A DNA stretch of 64,000 nt from Tetrahymena elliotti 4EA. Taxonomy: Eukaryota > Ciliophora > Oligohymenophorea > Hymenostomatida > Tetrahymenidae. The position numbers and the translations under genes are program-made. The notes under the pieces are model-generated. The model had not been told where the DNA came from. It saw only the letters and a list, made by a program, of their open reading frames with translations, and did no database searches. The stretch lies in NCBI GenBank assembly GCA_000231825.2, contig JH720353.1, positions 305,993-369,992 of the forward strand. Direction: 5' to 3'. Shown one piece after another: positions 13,765 to 26,246 of this stretch (position 1 is the first letter of the stretch; every line of letters begins with the position of its first letter).

Positions 13765-16700
13765 ATGGATAATAAATAAAAGGTTGAAGGTGAATCAAAA
13801 GCACATTTATAAGAATAGCTTGACAAATATTTATTTTCAGACAACAATTTTAATGGTTAGAATAATAGTAGAGTTTAAGAATCAGAAAGAGAGTTTCCTA
13901 ATTAAATATAATAGGTAGTTTATGATGAGGAAACAAGCCAAAGTGAAAGTTAATAAAATTCAAGTAAATATCACCAAGCCCATCAATAAAAACAGCAGTT
14001 AAGTGAAAGTCAGCAATAAGAATTATTTGAAAATAATGAAAACTTCAGTTAAAATCAATAAAATTTGTATAATAATGATGGTAGCTATAGTTAATCTAAT
14101 TTAGATGATGATAGCTGCATAGAATCTAAAAGTTTGTAGAATTATAATAAGCAAAATAAAGAAAAGCTAAAGTTTTTTTAGATGTAATCTCAAGGTTAAT
14201 AGAATTTTAAAATGAACCCAATGCAAAATAGATAAGTAGGTGAAAAAGACAATATGAATTATTTGCAATCTTCTTTAAACTACTGCAATAAAACAAAAGA
14301 TGAAATTTAAGAAATTATTGAATAAATTCCATATCCAGATTAATTATCAATGACCTCAATATCTAATTCTACTCACTCTTATATTGGTTCAACTCCTTAA
14401 AGGAATCTTTTAGATAATGCAGATTTTAGGCAATCAAAGAAATCTATAAAGAGAGGATCATTAAATAGATTTAACAACGAAATACAAAAAATGGCATAAT
14501 ACTAATCATTATAAAATGGTAAAAAATAAATGCATAGTAAAACTGAAGAAGACAATCACGATATAGCTCTTAATTGGTCTAAATCAAATGTTAAACCTGG
14601 AGATTAATAAAATATATTTCCTTAGGTGATTAATTAATTTATTTTTAAAAAATTCTTTTGTTTTACTCATTTTTAAATCTTTTCAAATTTAAAAATCAAT
14701 TAAACAAATCTTTATTTTTAATGAAAAGCTAATAAGAAATTCACTTTATTAAAGTTAATTCTAATCTAAAATTCATTATCATTAAAATATAAATTTTATT
14801 TTTCATTATTTGAATTGATTTGAATTATTTTTATTTAGGCAGTTTATTACATGTTTTCATTATTAATAGGTGCTTGCTCCATCAATAGAATTATCAAATG
14901 AAAACTCAATGATTTTAAAGATGATGCAATAGAATAATAGTGATATGAATTAGGTTTAAAAAATAAATTTAGCTACATTTGGTGGATTTGATACCAGAAA
15001 TGATGAAGATTTAGAAGATGAATTAGATAACTTCACTGATAACAGTAGAATTAATGAAAATATTGATGGCTAAATTGATTAGTAGTAGAAGATATTATAA
15101 CAATATTAAAGTAAAAATCATTATAATTACAATTCAAACAATAATCAATATCAGTTAGAATAAGAAGAATTATTGGATGATCAGGAATATTATATAGATG
15201 ATAATAATTTTTAGTAATAAATGAGATAGTTTGAATAGAAATCTTAGAAGAATAGTAACATTATGGAGCCTAATAGAAATTATTTATAAGTGAATAATGT
15301 AAATAATAACACTTAACAAAATAACTCTAAGAGTTTTAATTTAGTTGATAAAAGTCGTTCTTAAAATTATTCAGTATAAGATGATTAGGTAAATGCAGCA
15401 GTTTACCAGAATAATAGCTAAACAGACAACAGCTATTATGGGGATAAGAGTAATCACCAAAGTACAACTTTGTAGTAGTAATATTAGTAGTAAAAAATGC
15501 ATTATAGTAATAATAATGGTCATTCATAAGTTAATTACAGTGATAATTAAATAGATGCTAGCTACATAAGTGCTAATTAACAAGATTAAAGTGTTTTGTA
15601 GAATTTACAGTAAATTTAAAATTAAACTATCAACCTCATGAGAAAAAGTGATGATGAAAGTGCTATGAGAATTTAATTATCATAACTTTCAATGGAAAAA
15701 AATTAATTAATGAATAGAGTCTAATACTTGGTTTAGCTAGTTAGTAAACATGAATAGGAGAAAATTTACTAAGCATCTCAAATCGAAGAGCTTGATTAAG
15801 TCTTGAAGCTACTAAAGGTAGTTTATTTTTATATTTTTCTATTTAATGTAATTTACAATTTAATATTTAGGAAAAATATAAAGATAATGGAAATTTGGAA
15901 AAATTAAGAGGAAGGGAATTGGAAAATGAAAGATAAAATAATAAAAGACTCAAATAGTAAATGGAGACAAAAAATGAAAAAATTTAATCCTTGCTTGATG
16001 AAATCTAGAAATTAGAGTAATAAAGAGAAGCCTATTTAATGGAATTTGATAAATAAAGAGAAATAAAATAAAATGATTAGCAAATGCTTTAAGAATGCTA
16101 AATACAAATGCAATCGATTTAAGAATAGAATGACTAACTTCTTATCAAAAAAGAAGAATTAGAAACTGAGCTCCAAACAAGAGATTTTGTATTAATTTTG
16201 TTAATAAATATTTTTTTAAATAATTCTATCTAAAATAGAACCTTGAAAATATGAAACAAACTTATCAGTAGAGGGAAAAACTATTAAAAAATGAATTGAG
16301 TAAGTAGAGAATGCAGTATGAAAAAGAACTCTTTTAATATCAGCAAGAAATTCAAATTTTGAATAAAGCAAAAGAAGTTGAAAGACAAAAATTACTTATG
16401 AGAGAAGAGAGCATCCAAAATGATTAAATTAATAAATAAACTATTGCTAATTTAAATGAAGAAATTGAAGAATTAGTTTAACTAAGCCACAATAAAGATA
16501 GATAAATTGAACTTCTTCGTTAGGAATTAGAAGAATACAAAGATGAAGTAAGATAAAACCTTTTGAAGAACTTTTCTTATTGGATCTAGAGCGAAGAGTT
16601 TAAGAACAATGATTATGAAATAATGATAGAAATTATTAGATCATAGTAAAAATTATCATAAATTCTATTTTATTTTTTAAAATTAAAATTTTTTAAAAAA

Positions 16701-19700
16701 AAGTGTTTAAGAGTTAAAATACGAAAATGAAGGGCTTTCTGTTTCTGTTAAGTAAAATAATAAATAAAAAATTGAAAGTGTAAGTGAAATGAGAAAATTG
16801 AAGAGCGAAAACTTTAAACTGAAGGATGAAGTATTGAATTTATCTTAACTAAATGAAGATAAAACAAATATCTCTAGTCTTAGTAAGGGAGTATTTGAAG
16901 ACAAATAAGAGACAAATCATTTAAATGATTAAATTAATTAACTGAATGATGAAATTTCTCAACAACGTCAACATTATGAATAAGAAATTGAAAAAGTTAA
17001 GAATGAATTAAATAATCTCTTAGAAGAGAAGCAGAACTCTTTAGAAAAAATTAATTTTGAAATGAAGATCTTACAAAATGAGAATGACAGCTTAATTTAA
17101 GAAGTAGCTTAACTAAAATCAATGACTTAGACAGGATAAAATATTATTAATGAATTAGAGAACAAACTTAAAAAGATTTAGCAATAATAATTGCAACTTT
17201 CAAGCTAGTAAAAAATTATCAGTTAAAGCAGTTAATTAAGTTTAGAGTAATTAGCTTCTAATTAAGAGCTTGAATTAAAAAATATGTAAAGAATTATTGA
17301 AGAAGAGAAAAAACAACTCAATGAAGCTTAACTTAAATTCGAAGATGATATACAAAAAAAGTATGAAGAATTCCATTTAAAGGAACAAGAGCTATCTAAG
17401 AGAGTTAAGAATATATAGATTCAAGAAGATGAAATTAAACAATAAAAAGATTAAATAAAAACCCAACAATAAGCAATTTAGACAATAAATTCTTACAGAA
17501 GTACAGTAGATACAGAGAAGACTAATGCTAATCAAAAGGACTAAGAATAAATTAAGAATTTGTCAACATAACTAAAAAGAGAGTAGTAGGAAAAAGATCT
17601 TATGAAAACTGAAAATGATCATCTGATAGAATAAATTGATAATAAAGAAAAAGAAATCAACTAAAGAGATGATTTAATAAAATAACTTGAAGAAAAATGT
17701 GAAAAATAGGAGAGAATGCTCAAAGAAGAGAAAAAAAAATTAACTGAATGGTAGAAAGAAAATAAAGTTCTATTAGATAACATCAATCAATTAAAAAACA
17801 ATTATGAAAAAATGTAAACACAACTTTAAACAAATGTTAATCAACTCCATTAAAAATAACAAGAAATGCAGTAATAAATTAAAAATTAAAAATAACTCAG
17901 CAAAAAAAATAAAAATTTAAGTCAAACAAACTTGGAATTACTCTCAAAGATTCAGAATTTAAATAACTAAATTAACAATATTGAGAAAGAACACTTTTTC
18001 TTCAATTCATAACCTTCTCCTATATTCCACAACAAAGCGAAATCTTGCTAGTATAACAATAAAGGGCACTAAATACTTGATAATTCTAAAGCTTAAGATT
18101 AGTCTAAAAAGAGAAAAAATTCTGCGAACAGTGCAAGCTCAACAAAAAGGGAAAATAAAAGTTTGTTAAATCTCATTCAAAATACATTTAACAATAGCTC
18201 ACATAATATCAGATAATCTACTTTACCTGAATACCCAATTAATGAAAATGCTTTTGACTAACCTAATACTAATAATCATAAACTTAACTAATTGCATTTA
18301 ACTCATCCAAGCTAAAATAATCTAAGTCTTGAATCTTTCTATCATAATCTTGGAGGAAATAACAATAATATACCTAACCATTCAATTAACAATAGCAATA
18401 GACAGGATTCCTATAAGAATCTTATATCATCTGTTATGCCTCCTACAAATCAGAATCCTAAACACTCAAATAGAATTCCTCCATCTGTTAATTACATGGA
18501 TTTATAGGCCGAAACAGCTAAATCATAAAGTATTGAATAGAAAAATAGCCATCAAATATCTCAAAAATTAAACTCAGACAATTTATTCAATAGTTAAAAT
18601 AATAACTTTACTATTAGTTAAAGCTACAATCAAAATTAATTGAGTCAATTTAACAGAAACCCTTCTAACATCTCTGACACTTTATAAATGATAATAAATG
18701 AACCAAATTAACAGAAAAAAACACAAGCTGATGATAACCAAGCTGAGAATTAGCCAAATTTTACAAATAAAATGGAAACTGAAACAAATTAAAGATAAAA
18801 AAATTAATAAATAACCTATTAAACAATTTCTAATAACACAGAATAACATATTTGTGAAAGATGTAATACCTAATTACAAACACTAAATGATGATAGACAA
18901 CAAATTGAAACTATGAGAGAGCAAATGGTTAACTATGAACAAGAATTTATTCAAATGAAAGAGTTTTTCGTTAATAAACTAAAAGATTTATCCTCAAAAA
19001 TCAAAGATTTAGAATTATAAAAGAGTATCCTTGATAAAGAAAACCAGGATTTAAGAACATTTAAAGCTGACTACTTTACTTAAATTGCTTAGCTTGAACA
19101 CCAAAAAGCAATTTATGAAAGACAAGCCTACAATTAAATTATGGCTTAAAAGAAATTAGAATAATATAAAGATGAAGAAAATATAAATGATGTTAACAAC
19201 TATCTAACCATTACTCCAGAAATGCTCTCTGCAGAGGAAACGTTAGATTTAATGTAAGAAATACTCAGAAAAGTTGTTAAAAGCAATGAAATGAAAAAAA
19301 TATTATTAAAATCTTCAGATTTAAAAAACCTGATCCTAGCCTTTAATGAATAGCAATAATTACAATAATAGTAGTTTTTATAAACATTAAATACTTAACA
19401 TTCCAGTATACAACAATTTAATTCTACTTCTTAATACAACAACAACATTAATAATTAATCTGCACCAAGTTTAATTAGTAATTTTTAGACAGCTCATAAC
19501 TTCATAAATCAAAGTAAATTACCATATTAATCTTACAATTCAAAGACAAAAAAAGTAGGATTAAATGCAACATATTTGAATAATAGTTATTTAGAACCAT
19601 TCCATGGGCAAAATGTAGTTAAAAATTAGAGTATGTTTATCCCAAAAGAAACTATTAACTATAGTCATAATCAATTCCTTGTTTAAAATACATCTTCGTC

Positions 19701-20127
19701 ACAGATAACCCCTGCAGATATTTAAAATTGTTTAAATTAAAATATGTCCAAGACAAATGAAAATAGGTCTTAAAATCATCTTTAAAAAATTTTAGAAGAC
19801 CAGAATAGATAATAATAAAACATCTCAAATTTAAATTTGCAATTATAAAATAGCAAAGCCTATCATAGTTAATAAATAAATCCAAATAATTTCTCTCAGA
19901 ATAACTTTTACAATTAAAAGGGTAAATAGTAGAATAATTAATAAATGAATTATCATTAAAATAGCTATCTTTAAGTTCAAAATTAGAATTTTATACAAAC
20001 TTAAAACTAAGCAAGTACATATGTACAGTAAAATGGTAAAAATCTTAATTAAAATCTACCTTTATCTTCTCGAAGAGATAAAAAGCAATAATTTTTATCT
20101 TTGGATTAAAATATCAATTTATAATGA
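13765..20127 (+). CDS. Very large coiled-coil, Gln/Asn-rich protein
   Basis: Translates as roughly 1,950 residues from MDNKQKVEGESK to TGA 20125-20127. Introns at about 14626-14869, 15818-15870, 16189-16238 and 16646-16703 keep the frame open. The first ~600 residues are Gln/Asn/Ser-rich. From about 15650 to 18000 the protein is heptad-rich coiled coil with many Glu, Lys, Leu and Gln (for example EEKQNSLEKINFEMKILQ). A low-complexity linker follows, then a second coiled coil near 18860-19190 preceded by a CERC pair, then a Gln-rich tail. No catalytic domain was found. The shape suits a structural protein of centrosome/basal-body, Golgi-tether or cytoskeletal type, but the sequence does not say which. 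Confidence 0.82.
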
Positions 20128-20545
20128 ATGGGTGAATGATTTAATCAATAAAGAAAGATTGCAAACAGTAAATAGTTTTTTAAGTTATTAAATTAATAAA
20201 ACACAATTTCAAATTTTAAATAAAATATTTTGAACAACAAAATTCATTTTATATTAAGAAAGTAATTCAATTGTTTGTTTAATTCTATTTTGATGATAAT
20301 AAAATGTCTTTAATACTTTTTTCTAAAAAATTTAATTTTTTGAAATACAACAAAGAATTCTCATAAATTATCCCTCTTATTTAAAAAATTATTACAATTG
20401 TAATAATGGGATAGATAAATTAATTTATACTTATTAATGGGTTGTCATTTTATTAAAAATATCTGAATAAAGATTAATACAATTTTTAAAAACAAAAATA
20501 GGTAAAATTTATCTTCGATGAATTTATTTGATAATTTTTATAAAG
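20128..20545. other. Convergent intergenic region
   Basis: Lies between the 3' end of the coiled-coil gene (+) and the 3' end of the first GTPase copy (-). The part from about 20400 onward resembles the matching position near 28340 downstream of the second GTPase copy (both include TGGGTTGTC), so the duplication extends into this 3' flank. Confidence 0.5.
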
Positions 20546-23140
20546 TCAATAATTGTGACAAAATTAACTGTACACTTCTTAAAAATTTAAGCATTATGAA
20601 GCTGTCTATATTTATGAGTTTAATATTTATTCATTTAGATTTTAAATTTAAACTACTCCGTTTCTTTCACTTTTAGCTCTTTCCTCACTAAGTTAAGGAT
20701 ATACAAAAAATTTGTTATTGACATTACAAGAAATAACACTACCTATAACTTAACCAGCACCTAACGTGTATCCTAAAAAGGATACAAATGGTTATAATAA
20801 TTAGCTCGTTGCAGTGGCTGCTGTAGTGGCTGTTTTAGCGCTAGCTTTAGTAGCAGCTTTACTAAATGCTTTAAGAAATTAAACAACAGAAAGTGATTTA
20901 ATAGTTTCAAAAACACTTTTTGCTACACTAAATGTTGCATTGACTGCAGAATCTTCTTTTAAAATTAAAATAAAAATCATGAAACTCCTGAATAAGATAT
21001 ATATTTTATTACCTAAATCATCACTATTTGCTTAATTAAAATTTTTAAATTCCTTTGTTTTTCCTCGAAGCATTGGGAAAATAAACTCATCTCGAAATAC
21101 ACCAATAGCTAAACGACCTCCTAACCCTCCTCTTCTAGGTTACCCATTTTAAGCATTTCTTCCATGTTAAACATTTTTTACTATCTAATATATTTTAGTT
21201 GAGTTAATGTCCTACTGACTACCTAATGTGAATATCTTCAAATATCCTTCTTTTCCAGGCTATCCTCCTCTTCCTCCCTCTCTAGAGTTGCCTCCATCAT
21301 ATCCTTTTTGCCCACTTTCATAATGAAAATCAAATTCTTTATTTAATGCTGTAAATCTTTTAAAGTTGATGTAACTTCTTCAATTTTAATTAATAACTCT
21401 TCTTTTCTTTAAAATATAGATCCTACATCTCCATCATTTCCATTTTTTCCATTTTCACCATCTCCTCCATCTTAGCCATCACCTTCTTCTCCACCATTAA
21501 TATCTATGTTTAATATTTAATTAGTTTAGCAAAGTATATTTTTTTCATCTTCAATAATTAAATAAAAGCTTCCTCCATCAAATCCTGGATTTCCATTTCT
21601 TTCAAATTTTCCATACTAAGTCTCTTTAGGTATTGAATCACCTTTTTATCCAGACAAATTAATTAAATTAACTTAATTAGTTATCACAAAATATTTACAT
21701 TTAATCATAACCTTTCCACTATTAAATTTTAAGTTACAGTCTACAATGAAAATGGTGCATTAAATTATTATTTCTTTTTTATTAATATTTTTATCTGTTG
21801 TTATTTATACTTCTGAAGATTTAATGAAGGCTCCACTTATTTTAATACTATTCTCATCTTCACATTAGTTGACTTCAAAAATTTTTTTAAATTATTCCAT
21901 ATTTATTTATTTTTTTTCTTCTTCTTAATCTTAAAGATAATTATATCTATATATTAGATAAAAAGCCTTATATATTTTTTTATTCTCTATTTTATAATTG
22001 ATGAGTAATTAGTTCATTTCTTAAAATACATCTTAATTTATTACGATTGGAGATTTTAATGTATTTTAAAATAGATAAGAATCATAATTATAGTCATTTT
22101 TCTAATATAATTCCAATAAATGTTAGGTTTTCTATTTGATAAAGAATTCTTAGGATATTTAGGAATTAGCTTCTTATTTTAATTCTGATAAAAGATGGAT
22201 TAGTTATTTATTAATGTATTTATCAATTTCTGCATCAAATAAATAATGAGTATTCATTTGTACATTTTAAATGAAATCACACTTTTAAATGGCTTCTTTT
22301 AATTTTTTGCACTCATTTTCAATTATTTTTAATTTTGTTTGTTTATTAATATCTGGAAAATCTACAAATTTATTATTAGGTAAATCAATAAATTTACTAG
22401 ATGTATACTTATGGATTTTATCAATACAATTTTATAAGTAAAAATTTTTATCCTCTTGTTCATCTTCTTTAAAATATTCAGCTTAATTAATAACGATTAA
22501 AATTCCTTCCTTTAATTTTTCGAAATCTTTAAAAGATTAAGATAACTCTTCCATAAATGAAATCTATTGATTTCTTCTAGTCCATTTCAAATCATAGATA
22601 CTAATTACAACGATAATTCGAAGTTTATTTTGATTATCTTAGAAATATTATTGAAATTAATAGACATTTTCTATTCTTTACTTTTTTTTTATGTCTCTAA
22701 TTTCAGGAGTATCAACATACATATAATCACCCAGTTTTTTTTCTTGAAAAGAATTAGTTACAGAGCCTCCTAAAGCACTTTTAAAGATTTCATCATTAAA
22801 TTTAAGTGATCTAGATTATATCTCTGATTTAATATTAGTTTCTAGACCTAGGAAACCTTTACATCCACATAAAATATTTAAAAGAGTAACCAGATAGTCC
22901 AAATACAATAGTTTTATTGATAAGATTTATATTTTTATTTTCAGTCATTTTTAAATCTAACAAATTTTTTTGATTTTAAAAAATTAATTATAAAATTTAT
23001 TTAGATCACAAGTTTTTAAATATATCTAAAATAAAGCGTGATAGATGATTATAAATTAGTATATTAATCTCAAAACTAAATTAATTGTTCTAAATCCTCA
23101 ATCTGAACCCTAGCCCTGTTTTTAATTTGAAAATTGGTAA
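20400..23140. repeat. Segmental duplication, copy 1 (GTPase gene plus flanks)
   Basis: The whole GTPase gene, about 150 bp of 3' flank and about 190 bp of 5' flank match the block at 28340-31120. Upstream landmarks shared by both include AAATCCTCAATCT followed by an imperfect CC(C)TAGC/CAGCCCTG stretch near 23090-23115 and 31078-31100. The spacing between copies is about 8.0 kb. Confidence 0.75.
20546..22948 (-). pseudogene. Decayed GTPase/collagen-like gene (copy 1), Walker A loop deleted
   Basis: Paralogue of the gene at 28637-30939. Starting at the ATG at 22948 the frame reads MTENKNINLINKTIVFGLSG and should continue into Gly-Lys-Ser. Relative to copy 2 there is a net 11-nt deletion at about 22881-22900 that removes the Gly-Ser-Gly-Lys-Ser loop and shifts the frame. 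The initial frame then meets TGA about 50 codons in. After the deletion the old frame stays readable for hundreds of codons (CGCKGFLGLETN ... DTPEIRD), so the decay is recent or the rest is still used. In the G3 motif the Gly of DTPG is replaced (DTPE). The Gly-rich repeats (NGGEEGDGQDGGDGENG) and Ala-rich C-terminus remain. Most likely a pseudogene; a nucleotide-free homologue expressed from another start is possible. Confidence 0.75.
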
Positions 23141-23405
23141 TAATAAAATAAATTGATTAAGATATTCTTAAAAATATAAAAATATAGGGTCCTTCAAATT
23201 AATTGCAACACCAAAAAATTGAATCAATACAATTTATCAAATAAGAATAATTTTTGAACTTTTAACCTACAAATATTAAAATATAGAGTTTAATTACCCA
23301 ATAATCACAAATTTTTAAATAGATTATAAGTTTGAAAATAAATCCTCTCTGTAAATCAATAAATAATAATAAATATTGATTCATTTAAGTGAAAAATTTA
23401 AAAAA
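22949..23405. other. Upstream flank of GTPase copy 1
   Basis: Its first ~190 bp belong to the duplicated block; the rest is A/T-rich with no gene. No clear terminal inverted repeat was found for the Tc1-like remnant that starts just downstream. Confidence 0.45.
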
Positions 23406-24056
23406 ATGAAATTTAAGTAACATGTTGTGTTCATTAGAGGATTAGCATTAGGTCTGAAATAATAAGACAATACCTTTAAAGAGACTTCACAAATTTAGAT
23501 GAATAATTTAACATCAACCATTTCAAGAAGGAAAGATCAAAAATAATGAATCTGTTTTAACCATAGCAAAATGGCTAACAAATAAAAGAATATGTTGAGA
23601 ATAATAGGTAAGTCTTTACAGAAGATATCTACAAAAATATACAGCCTGACCCTAATTCAAACTCAACAAGAACATTTGAGATTATACACTTAAAGCAAGG
23701 ATAATGAATGATGTTGATGAAATATCTGAGGTATTAAGACTGTGAAATAAGATTTTGATCAAAGAATGATTTGCAAAACTAATATTTATTGGAGCTTTGT
23801 TCATTTTTCTGATGAATCTAAGCTTTTTCTCTATAAATAAGGCAGACACTATATCAGGAGGTAAGATGATGAAAGTTGGAGCAATAGTCAATTTCGTAAT
23901 TAGTAAAAGATGTTCCATGGTGGATTGGAAATTTTAGTATGGAAGATGATTTCTTGTAAAAACACTGAATGTCATATAAGAATATAAGGGATTTTAAAGG
24001 TAGATGACTATGTTGATATGTGGAAGTTTTTAAAACTTTAATTTTAAATAAAATTT
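23406..24056 (+). pseudogene. Tc1/mariner-type transposase remnant
   Basis: Two blocks are recognisable. The first (23406-23549) reads MKFKQHVVFIRGLALG and then Arg/Lys-rich sequence to TGA, like the N-terminal helix-turn-helix of Tc1 transposases. The second (about 23785-24040) reads WSFVHFSDESKLFLY, then QKMFHGGLEILVWKMISC, then GILKVDDYVDMWKFL. This matches the order of the Tc1 catalytic core: FSDES with the second catalytic Asp, HGG..VWG, and the G.L...Y strand. The Gly after VW is Lys-Met here, and the last Asp/Glu block (QDNA.H, DLNPIE) is not seen. Frame breaks and TGA stops separate the blocks, so it cannot make an active transposase. Such elements are normally eliminated from ciliate macronuclei, so this is a retained fossil. 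Confidence 0.7.
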
Positions 24057-24324
24057 ACAATTATATCTGACTTTTTAAATATCTATAATATTTACTATTA
24101 TTCATTTAAAAAAACTAAATACTAAATACCTCTCTAACAGTGGATAAAATTGAAAAATGAAAATTCCATTCATGTAATGGAAATTATTAATTATCAAAAA
24201 AGGGGTTAAATTTCGACTAAACCAAATTTATATTTTTTCAAGGTTCACAATAAACTATCTTTAGTTAATCAGTAAAATTAATTTTAATTTAATAATAATA
24301 ATTACATTTATTCAAAAGGAAATG

Positions 24325-25060
24325 AGTTAATTAATTAGCTTAATAATTATAAGAAATTAATAATTATAATTAAATAAATTCCTCAATAAAGACCAATCTA
24401 TAAGCTAATAATGTATAATAATAGCTAAATGAAATCTAAAAAAAATAATTATTAAATATAAATAATAATAGCGATAACGAATTACTTGGCAAAAATAAAT
24501 AGTTTAAAGATTAGAAGTGTTGCAAAAACTTATGTAATTAAAAATTTTCTGATTAATTCACTAATGAAATGATAATTCTTTTTTCTTGCATAAATAAAGA
24601 ATCTTAAGAATTTAATTTATTTATTGAATATAAATGTAATCCACTATCAAAGATCAAAGCATGCTAAACAATTTATGCATTTGGGTATAATTTAAGTGTC
24701 CAAAGTTAATAATGTAAAATTTTACATAATATTATGGATAGAATAAGAAAATATTCAATGAACAATAATAATAAAGATAAAAAGAGTTCTCAAATTTTAT
24801 TGAAAATTATTTATAAGATATGGTTTATCCAAACCCTAAGAATGGTGATTAGATATTACCATCTTCATTTACTTTTGAATAATTATATTAAGCATACAAA
24901 GTAAATATTAAAATAGTTAAAATTAAAATTTATTTTTCTCAAATAATTTTTAGTCAAATTTTTAATCATTTTTACCCCTAACATTTTCTGATATTTTCCA
25001 GCAGCACTAGACATATTATTTTCATATATATATAAGTTAGTTAATTCATGAAAGGAATAT
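24325..25060 (+). pseudogene. Transposon-like protein remnant with a frame break
   Basis: Frame 1 runs through a low-complexity Gln/Asn stretch into KDQKCCKNLCNQKF ... EFNLFIEYKC ... CQTIYAFGYNLSVQ. A +1 change near 24715 is needed to continue into YGQNKKIFNEQQQ, NFIENYLQDMVYPNPKNG and LPSSFTFEQLYQAYK. The order of a CC..C start, a Cys-...-Tyr-x-Gly segment, and a PNP-x-G...LPSS-T....Y..Y segment recalls a protein found in DNA transposons of animals and protists. I recognise this only by pattern. No in-frame ATG precedes the first block. The frame break and absent downstream half indicate a dead copy. Confidence 0.45.
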
Positions 25061-25446
25061 TAGATTTTTTAAATAATTATCAAAATTTTATGAGTAAAAA
25101 ATCATTAAACGAATTAAAAAAATGAACAAAGATAATAATTATAAATCAGAAAAATTAAAAAATTGGTTGTAGGATAGTTTAACTATTAAAAAAAATATTT
25201 TTTATTAATTTTGAATTTTAATATTAAATAATATTTATTTAAAATTTCTAAAAAATATTAAAATAATATTAAATATATTTTTTAGAAAATAATTATTGTT
25301 AGAAACTACAAAATAAATATTAATCTATAAACACAAGGTTATAATCAAAATATTTCAAGGAAAATTAACTACTCAGTTTACTATTTTTGTTATTTATATT
25401 ACTATTTTAATAAAAAAGTTTTATTCATATCTTATTCTTCTTCATC

Positions 25447-25474
25447 GAAAAATGAAAAATGAAAAATGAAAAAT
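25447..25474 (+). repeat. (GAAAAAT)4 microsatellite
   Basis: Four perfect tandem heptamers, followed by a partial fifth unit. It lies in the non-coding interval between two transposon remnants; no function is evident. Confidence 0.9.
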
Positions 25475-25570
25475 GAAACTCCAAATCAATATTTTAGAAG
25501 CTTTTAGAATCAAATCAATGTTTATGATTATTTAACTTAAAATTAATAATGTCATAAAAAAATTAAAGGA

Positions 25571-25912
25571 ATGAAAAAATCTGTAATTAAGAAAGATATT
25601 AACCACGATGACTTTAAAAATTGTATATTGAACAAATAAGTTAGAAACATAAAACAAAAAACATTAAGATCTTTCAATCATGAGATATTTACTATTGAAT
25701 AAGAGAAATTAGCATTATTATATTTGAATGAGAAAAGATAGCAAATTCATTAACTACATCAATGGCACTTTTTCTTTTTTTTTCAGAAAGTGTCAGTCCT
25801 CAAGAAATTTCTTTCAGCAGCGATAGAATACAATATGAAATTATTAGAAGCAGCTATTAGAAATCTTTGTTCAAAGAGTGGAAATTACTCTTATGTTTCT
25901 CAAGAAGGTTGA
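25571..25912 (+). pseudogene. Fragment resembling the C-terminus of a Polinton/Tlr-type DNA polymerase B
   Basis: A 113-codon frame opens with MKKSVIKKDINHDDFKNCIL, then RSFNHEIFTIEQEKLALLY and NEKRQQI. The spacing of K-x-V-x-K-K-x-I-x-x-D-D-[FY]-K, then R-S-[FYH]-x-H-x-[IV][FY]T, then K-x-A-L and a K-R pair, is what I recall at the C-terminal end of protein-primed family-B polymerases of Maverick/Polinton elements. Tetrahymena Tlr elements belong to that class. No polymerase palm motif (DTDS) is nearby, so this is a detached piece. The second half after the Phe run shows no similarity I recognise. Confidence 0.45.
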
Positions 25913-26246
25913 CTACTTTGGTATGAGAGTTGAGGGAGGCAGCAAATGGTGAGAGGTTTATAAAAAAAATTAAATAAATCAGGGTTTACTTTTTTCAAAA
26001 TTGATAATTTTTTTATGATAAAATTTAATCATATTATTGATACCTATTACATCATAAATTATATTTTTAGTTTGAAATTAATATTTAAAAAATAGATGAA
26101 ATTATAAAATTTAATGTATAACAATAAAAATAGAGATTTATATCAATTTAATGTTTTAATAAAATACTAATTTATTTCAGTTCAAATATCAAATTTTTTA
26201 TTATGTTGATTTTACTAAAACAATATAAAATTTCATCTATTTTTTA

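Noticed and set aside
23682..23918. 78-codon minus-strand frame beginning MEHLLLITKLTIAP
   Set aside because: It is the reverse of the Tc1-like transposase core, which is the better explained reading.
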